Assembly: GCF_043196875.1 (NCBI RefSeq)
Contig: NZ_JBEBMX010000005.1
Location: 186,001-250,000, forward strand
Direction of reading: 5' to 3'
From: Saccharospirillum sp043196875
Lineage (GTDB): Bacteria > Pseudomonadota > Gammaproteobacteria > Pseudomonadales > Natronospirillaceae
Length of the DNA: 64,000 nt
Positions 33,144 to 42,447 of this stretch are shown piece after piece. The position numbers and the translations under genes are program-made. The notes beneath the pieces were generated by a model that saw nothing but the letters and a program-made list of their open reading frames with translations, was not told where the DNA came from and did no database searches. The stretch's first letter is position 1, and each line of letters begins with the position of its first letter.

Positions 33144-35282
33144 TCAGGCCGGATTTTGCGCCGCCTGTACCGCCGTCAGCGCGATGGTGTAGAGAATGTC
33201 TTCAACGCCCGCGCCACGCGATAAATCATTCACCGGTTTGCGCAAACCCTGCAGCATCGGACCGATGCTGACCACGTTGGCGCTGCGTTGCACGGCTTTA
33301 TAAGTGGTGTTGCCGGTGTTCAGATCGGGGAACACAAAGACGTTGGCGCGACCGGCGACTTTGCTGTTCGGTGCCTTGCTTTTACCAACGCTTGGCGTGC
33401 TTGCCGCGTCGTATTGCAGCGGACCGTCGATCAACAAATCCGGCCGTTTTTGCTGCGCAATTTTGGTCGCTTCACGCACCTTTTCGACGTCGCTGCCGGC
33501 GCCGGATTCACCAGTGGAATAACTGATCATGGCAATGCGCGGCTCAATGCCGAACGCCAGTGCTGAATCACCGGATTGAATGGCGATGTCGGCCAGTTCA
33601 CTGGCATTCGGATCGGGGTTGACCGCACAGTCGCCGTACACCACGGCCTGGTCGGGCAACAGCATAAAGAATACCGACGACACCAGCGCCGCATCCGGTT
33701 TGGTTTTGATCAACTGCAAGGCCGGGCGAATGGTATTGGCAGTGGTGTGTACCGCGCCGGAAACCAGACCGTCTACTTCATCCTGCGCCAGCATCATGGT
33801 GGCCAGTACCACGGTGTCTTCCAGTTGCGCTTCGGCCATGGGTTCGCTCAGACCTTTGTGTTTGCGCAACTCGACCATGGGCGCGATGTATTGCTCGCGC
33901 ACCGCTTCGGGATCGATGATTTCCAGGTCGTCCGGCAAGCTCAGGTTCTGGCTGGCGGCAACGCGCTCTATTTCATCCGGACGACCCAGTAACACACAAT
34001 GCGCCATGCCTTTACGGTGACACAGCACCGCCGCCTGAATGGTGCGCGGTTCTTCGCCTTCGGGCAGTACGATGCGTTTGTTGGCGGCACGCGCCTGCTG
34101 CACCAAACGATGTCGGAACGCCGGCGGTGACAGGCGTTTTTCTAAATCCAGACGGGCGCGCTCCAGCAGCCAGTCGCTTTCCAGGTCGCCGGCAACGGCG
34201 TTCATCACCGCCTCCATGCGTTCGATGTCATCGGTCGGCACTTCGGTGTTCAGCGCATTCAACTGCTGGGCGGTGGTAAAGGTATTGGTGGGCACCTGCA
34301 TCACCGGTAAGCCGGTTTTGAAGGCGGCTTGACACAAATCCAGAACTGCGGCGTCCGGTTGAATGCCGCCGGTAAAGACCAGTCCCGCCAGCGGCACGCC
34401 ATTGAGCGCCGCCATGCAACTGGCCAGCAGAATGTCTTCGCGGTCGCCAGGCGTGACCACCAAGGTGCCAGCGCGCAGGGTGTGCAACATATTGCGCATG
34501 GTGCGCGCACAGACAGTAATGGTCTGGACGCGGCGCTCGGCCAACTGACCTTCATACAACAGCGTCGCCTGCAGATGACGTTGCACATCCAGCGCACGCG
34601 GCGCGACCAACAGCGGATCCCACGCAATGGTGCCCAGACAACGGAAATGATCGTTGAACACATTCAGCGAACGGGCGGTCACCCGAACGTCTGGCACGCT
34701 GGCCGGTTCCGGTGGGTCTTCACCGGCCAATACCTGCTGGCTTTCTTCACTTGGCGCGCCGACCTTGTTGAGAATGCAGCCGAGCACGCGGTCATTGCTG
34801 GTGCCGCCAAACAAACTGGCGGTCATGCGGATGCGTTCGGCCAGCGTGGACCAGTCATCATCGTTACGCGCGCCGACCAGAATGACATCGGCATCCAGCG
34901 CCCGCGCCAGATTGACATTGAGTTTGCCGATGTAACTTTCATCGGCGACCGGCACCAGACCTTCGACAATCACCACATCGGCATCGCCCGCCGATTGCTG
35001 ATAAACATGGATGACTTCTTCCATCAGCGAGTCGGTGCGGTTTTCTGACAACTCTTGTTGCGCATAAGCCAGCGTCAGAGGCTGCGCCGGCTCCAGACCG
35101 AGCGTCGCCTTAACCAGATGCGTCGAGCGTTCCGGCCCGGCGTCGCGTCCCAGGGTCTGAGCGATGGGTTTGCAAAAAGCGACCTTAACGCCGCGTTGTT
35201 CCAGCGCCCGAACCAGACCTAAACAGACCGAGGTCAAACCGGTGCCAGTACCGGTGGCGGTCACAAAAAAGCTGTGTTGCAT
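33144..35282 (-). CDS. pta: Phosphate acetyltransferase (long form)
   Basis: Pta interconverts acetyl-CoA and acetyl phosphate. The 712-residue enzyme is the long three-part form: an N-terminal P-loop-like domain (TATGTGTGLTSVCLGLVRA), a central DRTGG domain around residues 200-340, and the C-terminal catalytic domain with LPEGEEPRTIQAAV and the SSVFFMLLPDQAVVYGDCAVNPDP region. It starts three bases after the ackA stop, so acetate kinase and Pta are made from one message. Confidence 0.96.
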   Translation of the reverse strand: MQHSFFVTATGTGTGLTSVCLGLVRALEQRGVKVAFCKPIAQTLGRDAGPERSTHLVKATLGLEPAQPLTLAYAQQELSENRTDSLMEEVIHVYQQSAGDADVVIVEGLVPVADESYIGKLNVNLARALDADVILVGARNDDDWSTLAERIRMTASLFGGTSNDRVLGCILNKVGAPSEESQQVLAGEDPPEPASVPDVRVTARSLNVFNDHFRCLGTIAWDPLLVAPRALDVQRHLQATLLYEGQLAERRVQTITVCARTMRNMLHTLRAGTLVVTPGDREDILLASCMAALNGVPLAGLVFTGGIQPDAAVLDLCQAAFKTGLPVMQVPTNTFTTAQQLNALNTEVPTDDIERMEAVMNAVAGDLESDWLLERARLDLEKRLSPPAFRHRLVQQARAANKRIVLPEGEEPRTIQAAVLCHRKGMAHCVLLGRPDEIERVAASQNLSLPDDLEIIDPEAVREQYIAPMVELRKHKGLSEPMAEAQLEDTVVLATMMLAQDEVDGLVSGAVHTTANTIRPALQLIKTKPDAALVSSVFFMLLPDQAVVYGDCAVNPDPNASELADIAIQSGDSALAFGIEPRIAMISYSTGESGAGSDVEKVREATKIAQQKRPDLLIDGPLQYDAASTPSVGKSKAPNSKVAGRANVFVFPDLNTGNTTYKAVQRSANVVSIGPMLQGLRKPVNDLSRGAGVEDILYTIALTAVQAAQNPA

Positions 35283-35285
35283 AAG

Positions 35286-36482
35286 TCAGAGAACCTCAGT
35301 CAGGCGGCGGGTATCTTGGGCGATCATCCATTCTTCGCGCGTTGGGATCACCAGCGCAGCGGTGGAATCGGGGCGGGTGATGCGTGCATGGTCGCTTGGT
35401 TTCAGGTTGGCGGCTTCATCGCAACTAAAGCCCAGCAGACTTAAATGGCCAAGCACCTGGCTGCGAATAACAGCCGCGTTTTCGCCAATGCCACCGGTAA
35501 AAACCAGCGCATCCAGACGCGACAAACTCATGGCGATACCACCGATTTTGCGCGCCAGCCGGAAGCAAAAAACATCGATGGCCAGACGCGCATCTTCGTT
35601 ACCGGCATCGGCTGCTTCGATCAGGGTGCGCATGTCGTTCGATAAACCCGACAGTCCTAACAAACCCGATTTCCGATTCAGCGCTTCGGTAATCTCGTCG
35701 AGCGATAATCCCAAACGATCGGCCAGATAAGCATGCAGGCTCGGATCGACATCGCCGGAACGGGTGCCCATCACCAAACCTTCCAGCGGCGTCAGTCCCA
35801 TGGTGGTATCGACAGCGCGGCCATTGCGCACCGCCGTGGCGCTGCAACCATTACCCAGGTGGGCGCTGATTACGCCGTGGTCATTTGGGTCCAGTTGCAA
35901 TTGCTCAACGGCTTGCCCAGCAACATAACGATGGCTGGTGCCATGAAAACCGTAGCGACGCACACCGAGATCGGTGTACCAGTCTTTGGGGACGGCGTAG
36001 AGGAAGGCCTCGGGTGCCAGGGTTTGGTGAAAAGAGGTATCGAAGACCACCACTTGTGGTACTTCGGGGTAAAGCGATTGTAAAGCCCTGATGCCCAGCA
36101 GCGCCGCCGGATTATGCAGCGGTGCCAGGCTGGCGCAGGCGTCAATATTCTTGACCACCGACTCGTCGACCACCACCGATTGATTAAAGAACTCGCCGCC
36201 GTGAACAATGCGATGACCAATGGCTTGCGGCGGGCCATAGTCGGCTTCCAGACGTTCGACGATCACCTCAAGAGCGGCCTTATGACCTTTACCATCCAGC
36301 GATTGGCGCTGCTTTCCAGATGCGTCCTGCCATGTTAAAACCGCCTCCGGTGTGCCCAACCGTTCGGCCAAACCGCTGAACAATTCAGTGTCGTCGGTTG
36401 TTTTCGACGCGCCGCTGAATAATGAAAATTTCAACGAGGACGAACCGGAATTAATCACCAGGATGTAAGTCTTCAACGTCAA
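35286..36482 (-). CDS. ackA: Acetate kinase
   Basis: AckA makes acetate and ATP from acetyl phosphate and ADP. The family N-terminus ILVINSGSSSLKFSLF is complete, and HLGNGCSATAV, GLVMGTRSGDVDP and FTGGIGENA (nucleotide-binding) are intact. There is no ATG in frame before it. The frame is open to a TTG at 36503; GTG 36494 and 36491 and TTG 36482 are alternatives. I choose TTG 36482 because a GGTGG stands five bases upstream and the protein then begins six residues before ILVINSG, as in relatives. The start is uncertain. The gene is divergent from the M23 fusion gene. Confidence 0.93.
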   Translation of the reverse strand: MTLKTYILVINSGSSSLKFSLFSGASKTTDDTELFSGLAERLGTPEAVLTWQDASGKQRQSLDGKGHKAALEVIVERLEADYGPPQAIGHRIVHGGEFFNQSVVVDESVVKNIDACASLAPLHNPAALLGIRALQSLYPEVPQVVVFDTSFHQTLAPEAFLYAVPKDWYTDLGVRRYGFHGTSHRYVAGQAVEQLQLDPNDHGVISAHLGNGCSATAVRNGRAVDTTMGLTPLEGLVMGTRSGDVDPSLHAYLADRLGLSLDEITEALNRKSGLLGLSGLSNDMRTLIEAADAGNEDARLAIDVFCFRLARKIGGIAMSLSRLDALVFTGGIGENAAVIRSQVLGHLSLLGFSCDEAANLKPSDHARITRPDSTAALVIPTREEWMIAQDTRRLTEVL

Positions 36483-36542
36483 GCAGGCCACCACACATAA
36501 CAAGAAGGGGAAGTTGTGCCCAAAGTGTATAAGAGCGCAGGT

Positions 36543-38027
36543 ATGAAAGGTATGGCTCGGTTACTGAGCTGCGTCATGGTTTGGGGTTGTTCCCTGGCGG
36601 TGTCGGCCGCGCAACTGCCATCGGGTTATGGTTCCTGGGTCAGCGGTGGTTTCTTTATTGGCCACACCGAAGCGGGCAGTCGGGTGGTGTTTAATGGTGT
36701 GGACATTGCCGTTGATAGCGACGGTTATTATCTGCTGCCGTTCGAGCGCGACAGCGAAGGCGCGCAACAATTAAGCATTACCCTGGCCAGCGGTGACACC
36801 CAGCATTTCCAACCCGAGATCGCCGCACGCGATTTCAATATTCAGCGCGTCGATGGCCTCGATCCCAACCGGGTTGATCCGCCGCCGCAGGTGATCGATC
36901 GCATCATTGCCGAAGCCGAAAAGGCCGCCCTGGCCAGAGCGCAAATCGTTGTTAGCGATGCCTGGCGCGAGCCGTTTATCTGGCCAGTCCGTGGTCGCAT
37001 TTCCGGTGTTTATGGCAGCCAACGTATTTTAAATGGCGAACCACGTCAGCCGCATTGGGGCATTGATCTGGCGCGCCCAACCGGCACGCCAGTGCGCGCG
37101 CCCGCCGGTGGCGTTATTACCCTGGCCGAGCCCGATCTGTATTTCAGTGGCGGCACAGTGATGTTGAATCATGGCGCCGGTTTATCGTCGACCTTCCTGC
37201 ATTTGTCGCGGCTGGATGTCGAAGTCGGGCAGCGCTTGCAACAGGGTGATCAGATCGGCGCCATCGGCACCACCGGTCGCTCCACCGGGCCGCATCTGGA
37301 TTGGCGCATCAACGCCGGTGAAGCGCGCATCGACGCCGCCTATTGGGTGCCGCCGCAGGATGAACTGTGTGAACCCGAAGGCGAGGGCGCAGAAGTCGTG
37401 TTGCTGTTGCACGGCCTCGGTCGTGGTGAAGGTTCGATGAATGCATTGGCCGGTGATCTGCGCGCCGCCGGCTACGTCACTTGCAATCAGGCTTACCCCA
37501 GTCGTCAGCAGAGTTTGCCGCAACTGGCCGGCTATGCGGCCAATGCCTTGGACAGTCTGGAGCAGGGCGGTTATCAGCGCGTGCATCTGGTCACCCATTC
37601 GATGGGCGGCATTTTAGCGCGCTATGTCTTGCAGTTTCGTTCCTTGCCTGGCGACGGTCGCCTGGTGATGTTGAGCCCGCCCAATCATGGCAGCGAAATC
37701 GTCGATGCCTTTGGTGACCAAGGTTGGTTTCAGTGGTTGATGGGTCCGGCCGCCGGCGCGCTGGCAACCAATGATCAGTCGCTGGTGAATCGTCTGGCAC
37801 CGATTGATGCGCGCACTGGCATCATCACCGGCACTCGTTCGAGCGATCCCTGGTTTAATTTTCTGTTCGAAGGCGAACACGATGGCAAAGTCTCGGTCGA
37901 TAGCGCTCGGTTAAGCGAAGCCGATGGTTTTCGTCTGGTCGATGCCGGCCATACCTTTATTATGCGTGACCGGGAAGTGCGCGCTCTGGTGATTGAATTT
38001 TTGCAGCAGGGCGTTTTTACCCATTAA
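36543..38027 (+). CDS. Fusion of M23 metallopeptidase and alpha/beta hydrolase
   Basis: This 494-residue exported protein joins two enzymes. After a signal peptide ending near VSA, residues 25-150 are a beta-rich spacer and 150-270 a LytM/M23 domain: His171 and Asp175 (HWGID), His220 and His251 (GPHLDW, with Asp253 where the classic motif HxH has its second His). From 283 to the end is a lipase-like alpha/beta hydrolase with oxyanion HGLGRG, nucleophile Ser353 in THSMGG, Asp447 in EGEHDGKV and His470 in DAGHTF, so the triad is complete. The M23 part should act on murein cross-links; the hydrolase target is unknown. AAGAG lies before ATG 36543. Confidence 0.85.
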   Translation: MKGMARLLSCVMVWGCSLAVSAAQLPSGYGSWVSGGFFIGHTEAGSRVVFNGVDIAVDSDGYYLLPFERDSEGAQQLSITLASGDTQHFQPEIAARDFNIQRVDGLDPNRVDPPPQVIDRIIAEAEKAALARAQIVVSDAWREPFIWPVRGRISGVYGSQRILNGEPRQPHWGIDLARPTGTPVRAPAGGVITLAEPDLYFSGGTVMLNHGAGLSSTFLHLSRLDVEVGQRLQQGDQIGAIGTTGRSTGPHLDWRINAGEARIDAAYWVPPQDELCEPEGEGAEVVLLLHGLGRGEGSMNALAGDLRAAGYVTCNQAYPSRQQSLPQLAGYAANALDSLEQGGYQRVHLVTHSMGGILARYVLQFRSLPGDGRLVMLSPPNHGSEIVDAFGDQGWFQWLMGPAAGALATNDQSLVNRLAPIDARTGIITGTRSSDPWFNFLFEGEHDGKVSVDSARLSEADGFRLVDAGHTFIMRDREVRALVIEFLQQGVFTH

Positions 38028-38068
38028 GTCTGACCTTTACATTGGCCCTGTTTAACGCAGAAATGCGA

Positions 38069-38108
38069 CGGGCTTCATAGCGGTGTTCAAAACCCGGTAG
38101 GAAGCCCG
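38069..38108 (+). other. Stem-loop after M23 fusion gene
   Basis: CGGGCTTC (38069-38076) pairs with GAAGCCCG (38101-38108) across a 24-base loop, with no T tract. It could stabilise the 3' end of the message; it is not a convincing terminator. Confidence 0.35.
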
Positions 38109-38217
38109 CGCTAGAGCCGCCAGCCCCCTTGTTTTTCTTTACAAAACTCCGCAACATGGCGGGGTCCGTCCCTTAGGTAACCTCTAGGGAATGACCAACC
38201 TTTTGCGAGAGAGACTC

Positions 38218-39438
38218 ATGAATAAAAAACTTACCATTGGCGCCATTGTGGTCGCCGTTGTGATTGTTCTGGCCGTTGTTTTCGTCCAGCAATCACGTCC
38301 GCAAGAAGTCAAAATTGGCTTTCTGGGCGGATTCACTGGTCCGATTGAAAGCCTGACCCCGCCGATTTTTTCCGGCGCTGAACTGGCTGTGGCTCAAGTG
38401 AATGCCCAAGGCGGTATCCTCGATGGCGAAACACTGCTGATGCCGAGTGCCGACACTTCTTGTGCCGATTCTTCCGTTGCCACCAGCGGCGCTGACCGTC
38501 TGGTTAACACCGAAGGCGTTACTGCCATCGTTGGTGCTCTGTGCTCCGGCGCCACCATCGCTGCGGCCAACAACGTTGCTGTTCCGGCCAACGTGGTGAT
38601 GATTTCTCCGGCTTCCACTTCGCCGGCGCTGACCGATCTGGACGACAACGATCTGGTTTTCCGTACGCCGCCGTCTGATGCTTATCAGGGTGAAGTACTG
38701 GCTCAGTTGCTGATCAGCAAAGGCATCGAAGACGCCGCTGTGACCTACGTCAACAACGACTACGGTAAAGGCCTGGCAGATGCGTTCGCAGCAGCCTTCG
38801 AAGCCAACGGTGGTGAAGTCACTGCCAACCTGGCGCACGAAGACGGCAAAGCGGACTACCGCGCTGAAATCGGTTCACTGACTGGCAGCGGCTCTGAAAA
38901 CCTGGTTGTACTGGCTTACGCCGACGGCTCTGGTCAGACCATCCTGCGTCAGGCATACGAAAGCGGTGCCTTCAGCACTTACGTCGGTGCAGATGGCATG
39001 GTCGGTGACGCTCTGGTGTCCGCGGTCGGTGCTGACGTTCTGGCTGGCATGATCGCCACTCGTCCGGGTACTCCGGAACTGCCGGGTGCCGAACTGTTCG
39101 CTGCCCAGGCTGAAGAAGCTGGCTTCGATCCGAACTCTGTGTTCGCCGGTCAAGCTTACGACGCTGCCTTCATGCTGGCGCTGGCCATCGAGAAAAACGG
39201 CAACAGCCGTGAAGGCCTGAGCGCTGCACTGCGCGACATCGCCACTGCTCCGGGTGAAGTCATCCTGCCTGGCGAATGGGAAAAAGCCAAAGCCCTGCTG
39301 GCTGAAGGTGCTGACATCAACTACGAAGGTGCCACTGGCTCCCACGAGTTCGATGCCAACGGCGACGTCCCGGGTGTGATCGTTGAAATGACCGTCCGTG
39401 GTGGTCGTTTCGTCGAAGTGGGCCGCGCAGGTAACTGA
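38218..39438 (+). CDS. LIV-type ABC transporter substrate-binding protein
   Basis: This 406-residue protein has an N-terminal hydrophobic segment (IGAIVVAVVIVLAVVFV) that looks more like a membrane anchor than a cleaved signal, then a periplasmic-binding fold of type I, as in LivJ-type receptors for branched-chain amino acids or amides. Typical features are VKIGFLGGFTGP, GALCSGATIAAA and VGADGMVGDALV. Codon choice is the most biased of the window (CTG, GGT, GCT, AAC, CGT), which indicates very high expression. The matching livGFHM-type operon lies about 5 kb away on the other strand. GAGAGA precedes ATG 38218; the longer frame from 38191 is less likely. Confidence 0.9.
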   Translation: MNKKLTIGAIVVAVVIVLAVVFVQQSRPQEVKIGFLGGFTGPIESLTPPIFSGAELAVAQVNAQGGILDGETLLMPSADTSCADSSVATSGADRLVNTEGVTAIVGALCSGATIAAANNVAVPANVVMISPASTSPALTDLDDNDLVFRTPPSDAYQGEVLAQLLISKGIEDAAVTYVNNDYGKGLADAFAAAFEANGGEVTANLAHEDGKADYRAEIGSLTGSGSENLVVLAYADGSGQTILRQAYESGAFSTYVGADGMVGDALVSAVGADVLAGMIATRPGTPELPGAELFAAQAEEAGFDPNSVFAGQAYDAAFMLALAIEKNGNSREGLSAALRDIATAPGEVILPGEWEKAKALLAEGADINYEGATGSHEFDANGDVPGVIVEMTVRGGRFVEVGRAGN

Positions 39439-39462
39439 TCAACGCGAACTGCTTAAAATAAG

Positions 39463-39489
39463 AAAGCCGGCCCAGTGCCGGCTTTTTTT
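39463..39489 (+). terminator. Terminator after substrate-binding protein gene
   Basis: AAAGCCGGC / GCCGGCTTT with loop CCAGT is followed by a run of T residues. Confidence 0.85.
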
Positions 39490-39754
39490 ATGATGTGTCT
39501 GCCTGTCTTCAAACGCATTTCTCCCTGGGTAACGAGCCTCAGTCACCCCCGCACGTCTAAACACTCGGCCTCCATGCCCAATCTCTAAAAACCTCGCGGA
39601 TGCGCTATTACGATAGCGTAATGTCAAAAATATGACGTAATTCACACTATATAACGCCAATAAAATGGCGTTATATAAACGGTCATTCGACAATCCTCGC
39701 ACACCAGAGCGGTCAGGCCGCTCGTTTCAAATCCATAAACCAGAGGATGGTCTT
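39490..39754. other. Palindrome-rich upstream region of kelch-like gene
   Basis: No gene is supported. It holds three successive inverted repeats: ATTACG-ATAG-CGTAAT (39607-39622), TGTCA/TGACG around 39623-39637, and the 12-bp TATATAACGCCA / TGGCGTTATATA at 39648-39677 with loop ATAAAA. Confidence 0.6.
39648..39677. promoter_or_regulatory. 12-bp perfect inverted repeat upstream of kelch-like lipoprotein
   Basis: TATATAACGCCA (39648-39659) and TGGCGTTATATA (39666-39677) are exact inverses with a six-base centre, 78 bases before the start codon. Together with the shorter palindromes upstream it may form an operator or a cold-type 5' leader structure. Confidence 0.5.
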
Positions 39755-42226
39755 ATGAACGTTTTGGCAATCAGCCAGCTAGCCAGCCAGGTAAGCAGCG
39801 GCCGGTTTCGTCTTTTTATACATTGGTTCGTCTCAGTGGGGCTGGTGGCAGGCTTAGCCGCCTGTGATTCCGGTTCCAGCAGCGCGCCGACGAATCAAGG
39901 CCCTGGTCCTGTTGTAGACGACCTTCAACTCAGCGTTTGGGTAGGGCCAGACAAGCAGGCGGAGGACGGCTCGCAACAACGCAATAACCAGCTCACACTC
40001 ACCGGTTCGATCGTCGGTCATAACACCAAACTCTATACCTACAGCGATCCGGAATGTCTAAACCGTCTGGATGAGCTTTGCTCTAAGTTGGAGTTCCCCA
40101 AAACCACGCCCTTCAGCGTCGAGAATGACGACAATATCAGCCTGACAGCACCCAGCTACGCACTGTTGCAAACCGATGGACGCGACTATGTGACCGAACT
40201 GAATGCGCAGCGTTTTCCAAACACAGGCTCCCACCAAGTGGTGTATTTCAGGGATCGGTCTTGGCTGGTGGGGGGTTATTTCTCTGACGGTGAGCACGAC
40301 CTTTGGTCTTCCACCGATGGGCGGACTTGGGTGCCGCACCGTTCGGTCAATGCGGGTGATGTTAGTGAGACAGCGCTGTTTCGTGGGCGCAATGGGCATC
40401 AAGTGGTGGTGTTCGATGCGCGGGATGGAGAGGGTGAGCAACTTTGGTTGATTGGTGGTAGCGACCGCAACGATGTCTGGTCCTCAACAGACGCAGTTCA
40501 CTGGACCTTACATCCGATCCAGAACGACCAGCGTTTCTCTTCCCGATCTCGTCATCAGGTCGTGGTGTTTGATTCTGACCAGGATGGGCAGCCGGAGTTG
40601 TGGTTGTTGGGTGGCCATTCCGACAGCGCCGACTGGACATTCGATGATCTCTGGAAATCAATCGACGGAGTTAACTGGGTCCAAGAGAAGGAGTTGAAGA
40701 ACACCGATCCGCAAAATCCGAAGATGTTGTTCTACTATCGGGAAAGGCACCAGCTAGTGGTATTCGACGGCGACCGTGATGGTGACCCGGAAATGTGGCT
40801 AATTGGCGGGTACTACTTCGTAGATGGGAGTGGTACTTTTGTCAACAGTGAAGTTTGGTCGTCAGGTAATGGTATTGCTTGGACTCGCCGTAATGATTTA
40901 CCCGTTAGCGCACGCTACTTTCACCAAGTTGCGGCTTTTGATGCTGGGGACGGTAAGGGCGTACAACTCTGGCTGGTCGGAGGTCAAGATAAAAGTGGCA
41001 CCCGATTCAACGAAGTCTGGTCCTCGTCCGATGGCACTGGCTGGACCCAACACAACAATCCCGCTGTTCCGTTTAGCCCGGTCGCCGAACACCAACTGCT
41101 CGTCGCCGATGCCAACCACGATGACCAAAACGAACTTTGGCTGATAGGCGGTTTTGGCATCGGCAATCAAACCTGGTCCACCGAAAACGGCGACGACTGG
41201 GTTTATCAAAGCCCCTACGCCGATTTTTCACCGCAGGCCTGGCATCAGGCTGTGGCTTTTGATAGTGGCGACGGTGAACGGTTGTGGATGGTGGGCCACT
41301 CGGCGGGTAAGAGCGAAGTCTGGTCGTCCATCGATGGCGTCGATTGGACGCGCCAAACCGCCGTTAACAGTGATCCTGAAGAAGGCTTGTTCACACCCCG
41401 CGAAGGTCATCAGTTGGTGGTGTTTACAGACCCGGTCGATCAGCAGGAGAAACTCTGGTTGATTGGTGGTGAGGACGCCGATGAACATAAGCTCAATGAG
41501 GTCTGGTCGTCGCCCGATGGCATTCAATGGACCCAGCGAGACTGCACCGCTAACTGCTTCTCGGCGCGTTTTGGTCATCAGGTGGTCGTGTTTGACGAGC
41601 AGTTGTGGTTGGTGGGTGGCGAAGATGATAACGGAAATTACCTGAATGATGTCTGGTCTTCGTCCAATGGCACAGACTGGTCGCAGAAGAAAGCTAATGA
41701 CTCGGAGCCTAATATGTTCAGCGGTCGCTCTTTTCATCAACTGGTGGTCTTTGACGGCGACGACAATGTGGACGGCAAAGAGATGTGGTTGATTGGCGGG
41801 GGTAGTGGCCAAAGTAAGTACAGAGATGTCTGGTTTTCATCGAATGGCGAAGACTGGGAGTTGCGTCACTCACAGTGCCCGGATGATGCTTGCTTTTCAG
41901 GGCGCTCAGGTCTTCAGGTCGTAGCCTACGATGCGAAGGACGGCGAAGGCGAACGGCTTTGGCTGATCGCTGGAGATCGGAAAAGTGACGTCTGGTCGTC
42001 AACCAATGGCGTTGAATGGCAGAAGGAAACAGATGCAGCCGCTTTCTCTGGCCGTGAGGGTCATCAAGTGGTGGTTTATCCGACCGCCGACAATACCAGT
42101 AGCCAATCGCAACTGTTGTTAATCGGCGGTGAAAGCAATGATGGAGAGGACAACCAAATCTGGCGATCCACCGACGGCAAAGACTGGCAGTTATTGCTGA
42201 AAAACGCGTTCCGGCCAAAGCCATAA
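39755..42226 (+). CDS. Lipoprotein with 12 kelch-like repeats
   Basis: The 823-residue protein starts at ATG 39755 behind AGAGGAT. A long signal ends in lipobox LAAC, then a Ser/Asn/Pro linker. From residue 150 on, a motif of about 50-65 residues repeats twelve times: hydrophobic strand W-L-(I/V)-G-G, an acidic turn, (V/L)-W-S-S-x-(D/N)-G-x-x-W, and R-x-x-H-Q-x-V-V-F-D. The glycine pair and spaced tryptophans match kelch or galactose-oxidase-like blades. Twelve blades suggest two six-bladed propellers or one large one. No catalytic domain is visible. Probably a surface or periplasmic binding protein. Several repeats are close copies. Confidence 0.82.
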   Translation: MNVLAISQLASQVSSGRFRLFIHWFVSVGLVAGLAACDSGSSSAPTNQGPGPVVDDLQLSVWVGPDKQAEDGSQQRNNQLTLTGSIVGHNTKLYTYSDPECLNRLDELCSKLEFPKTTPFSVENDDNISLTAPSYALLQTDGRDYVTELNAQRFPNTGSHQVVYFRDRSWLVGGYFSDGEHDLWSSTDGRTWVPHRSVNAGDVSETALFRGRNGHQVVVFDARDGEGEQLWLIGGSDRNDVWSSTDAVHWTLHPIQNDQRFSSRSRHQVVVFDSDQDGQPELWLLGGHSDSADWTFDDLWKSIDGVNWVQEKELKNTDPQNPKMLFYYRERHQLVVFDGDRDGDPEMWLIGGYYFVDGSGTFVNSEVWSSGNGIAWTRRNDLPVSARYFHQVAAFDAGDGKGVQLWLVGGQDKSGTRFNEVWSSSDGTGWTQHNNPAVPFSPVAEHQLLVADANHDDQNELWLIGGFGIGNQTWSTENGDDWVYQSPYADFSPQAWHQAVAFDSGDGERLWMVGHSAGKSEVWSSIDGVDWTRQTAVNSDPEEGLFTPREGHQLVVFTDPVDQQEKLWLIGGEDADEHKLNEVWSSPDGIQWTQRDCTANCFSARFGHQVVVFDEQLWLVGGEDDNGNYLNDVWSSSNGTDWSQKKANDSEPNMFSGRSFHQLVVFDGDDNVDGKEMWLIGGGSGQSKYRDVWFSSNGEDWELRHSQCPDDACFSGRSGLQVVAYDAKDGEGERLWLIAGDRKSDVWSSTNGVEWQKETDAAAFSGREGHQVVVYPTADNTSSQSQLLLIGGESNDGEDNQIWRSTDGKDWQLLLKNAFRPKP

Positions 42227-42244
42227 CGTCCACTTCAAACTGAT

Positions 42245-42272
42245 AAAAAAGGATGCTTCGGCATCCTTTTTT
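42245..42272. terminator. Bidirectional terminator with UUCG tetraloop
   Basis: AAAAAAGGATGC and GCATCCTTTTTT pair around TTCG, a very stable tetraloop. It can end the kelch-like gene on the plus strand and the SDR gene on the minus strand. Confidence 0.85.
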
Positions 42273-42447
42273 ATGGGCATTGCTTTTGCGTGAGGCGTCT
42301 CAACTGAGCCGGATGCCAGCGCTCGATGTGCGTGGACGAACGCATAAAACAGCCAGTTACTGGGCGCAACTGGCTTGATTAAAACCATCAACCTATTTTC
42401 GGACGGGTCACGGCGATTGAACCGCTGTTGGTTTAAACACCGTTGCT

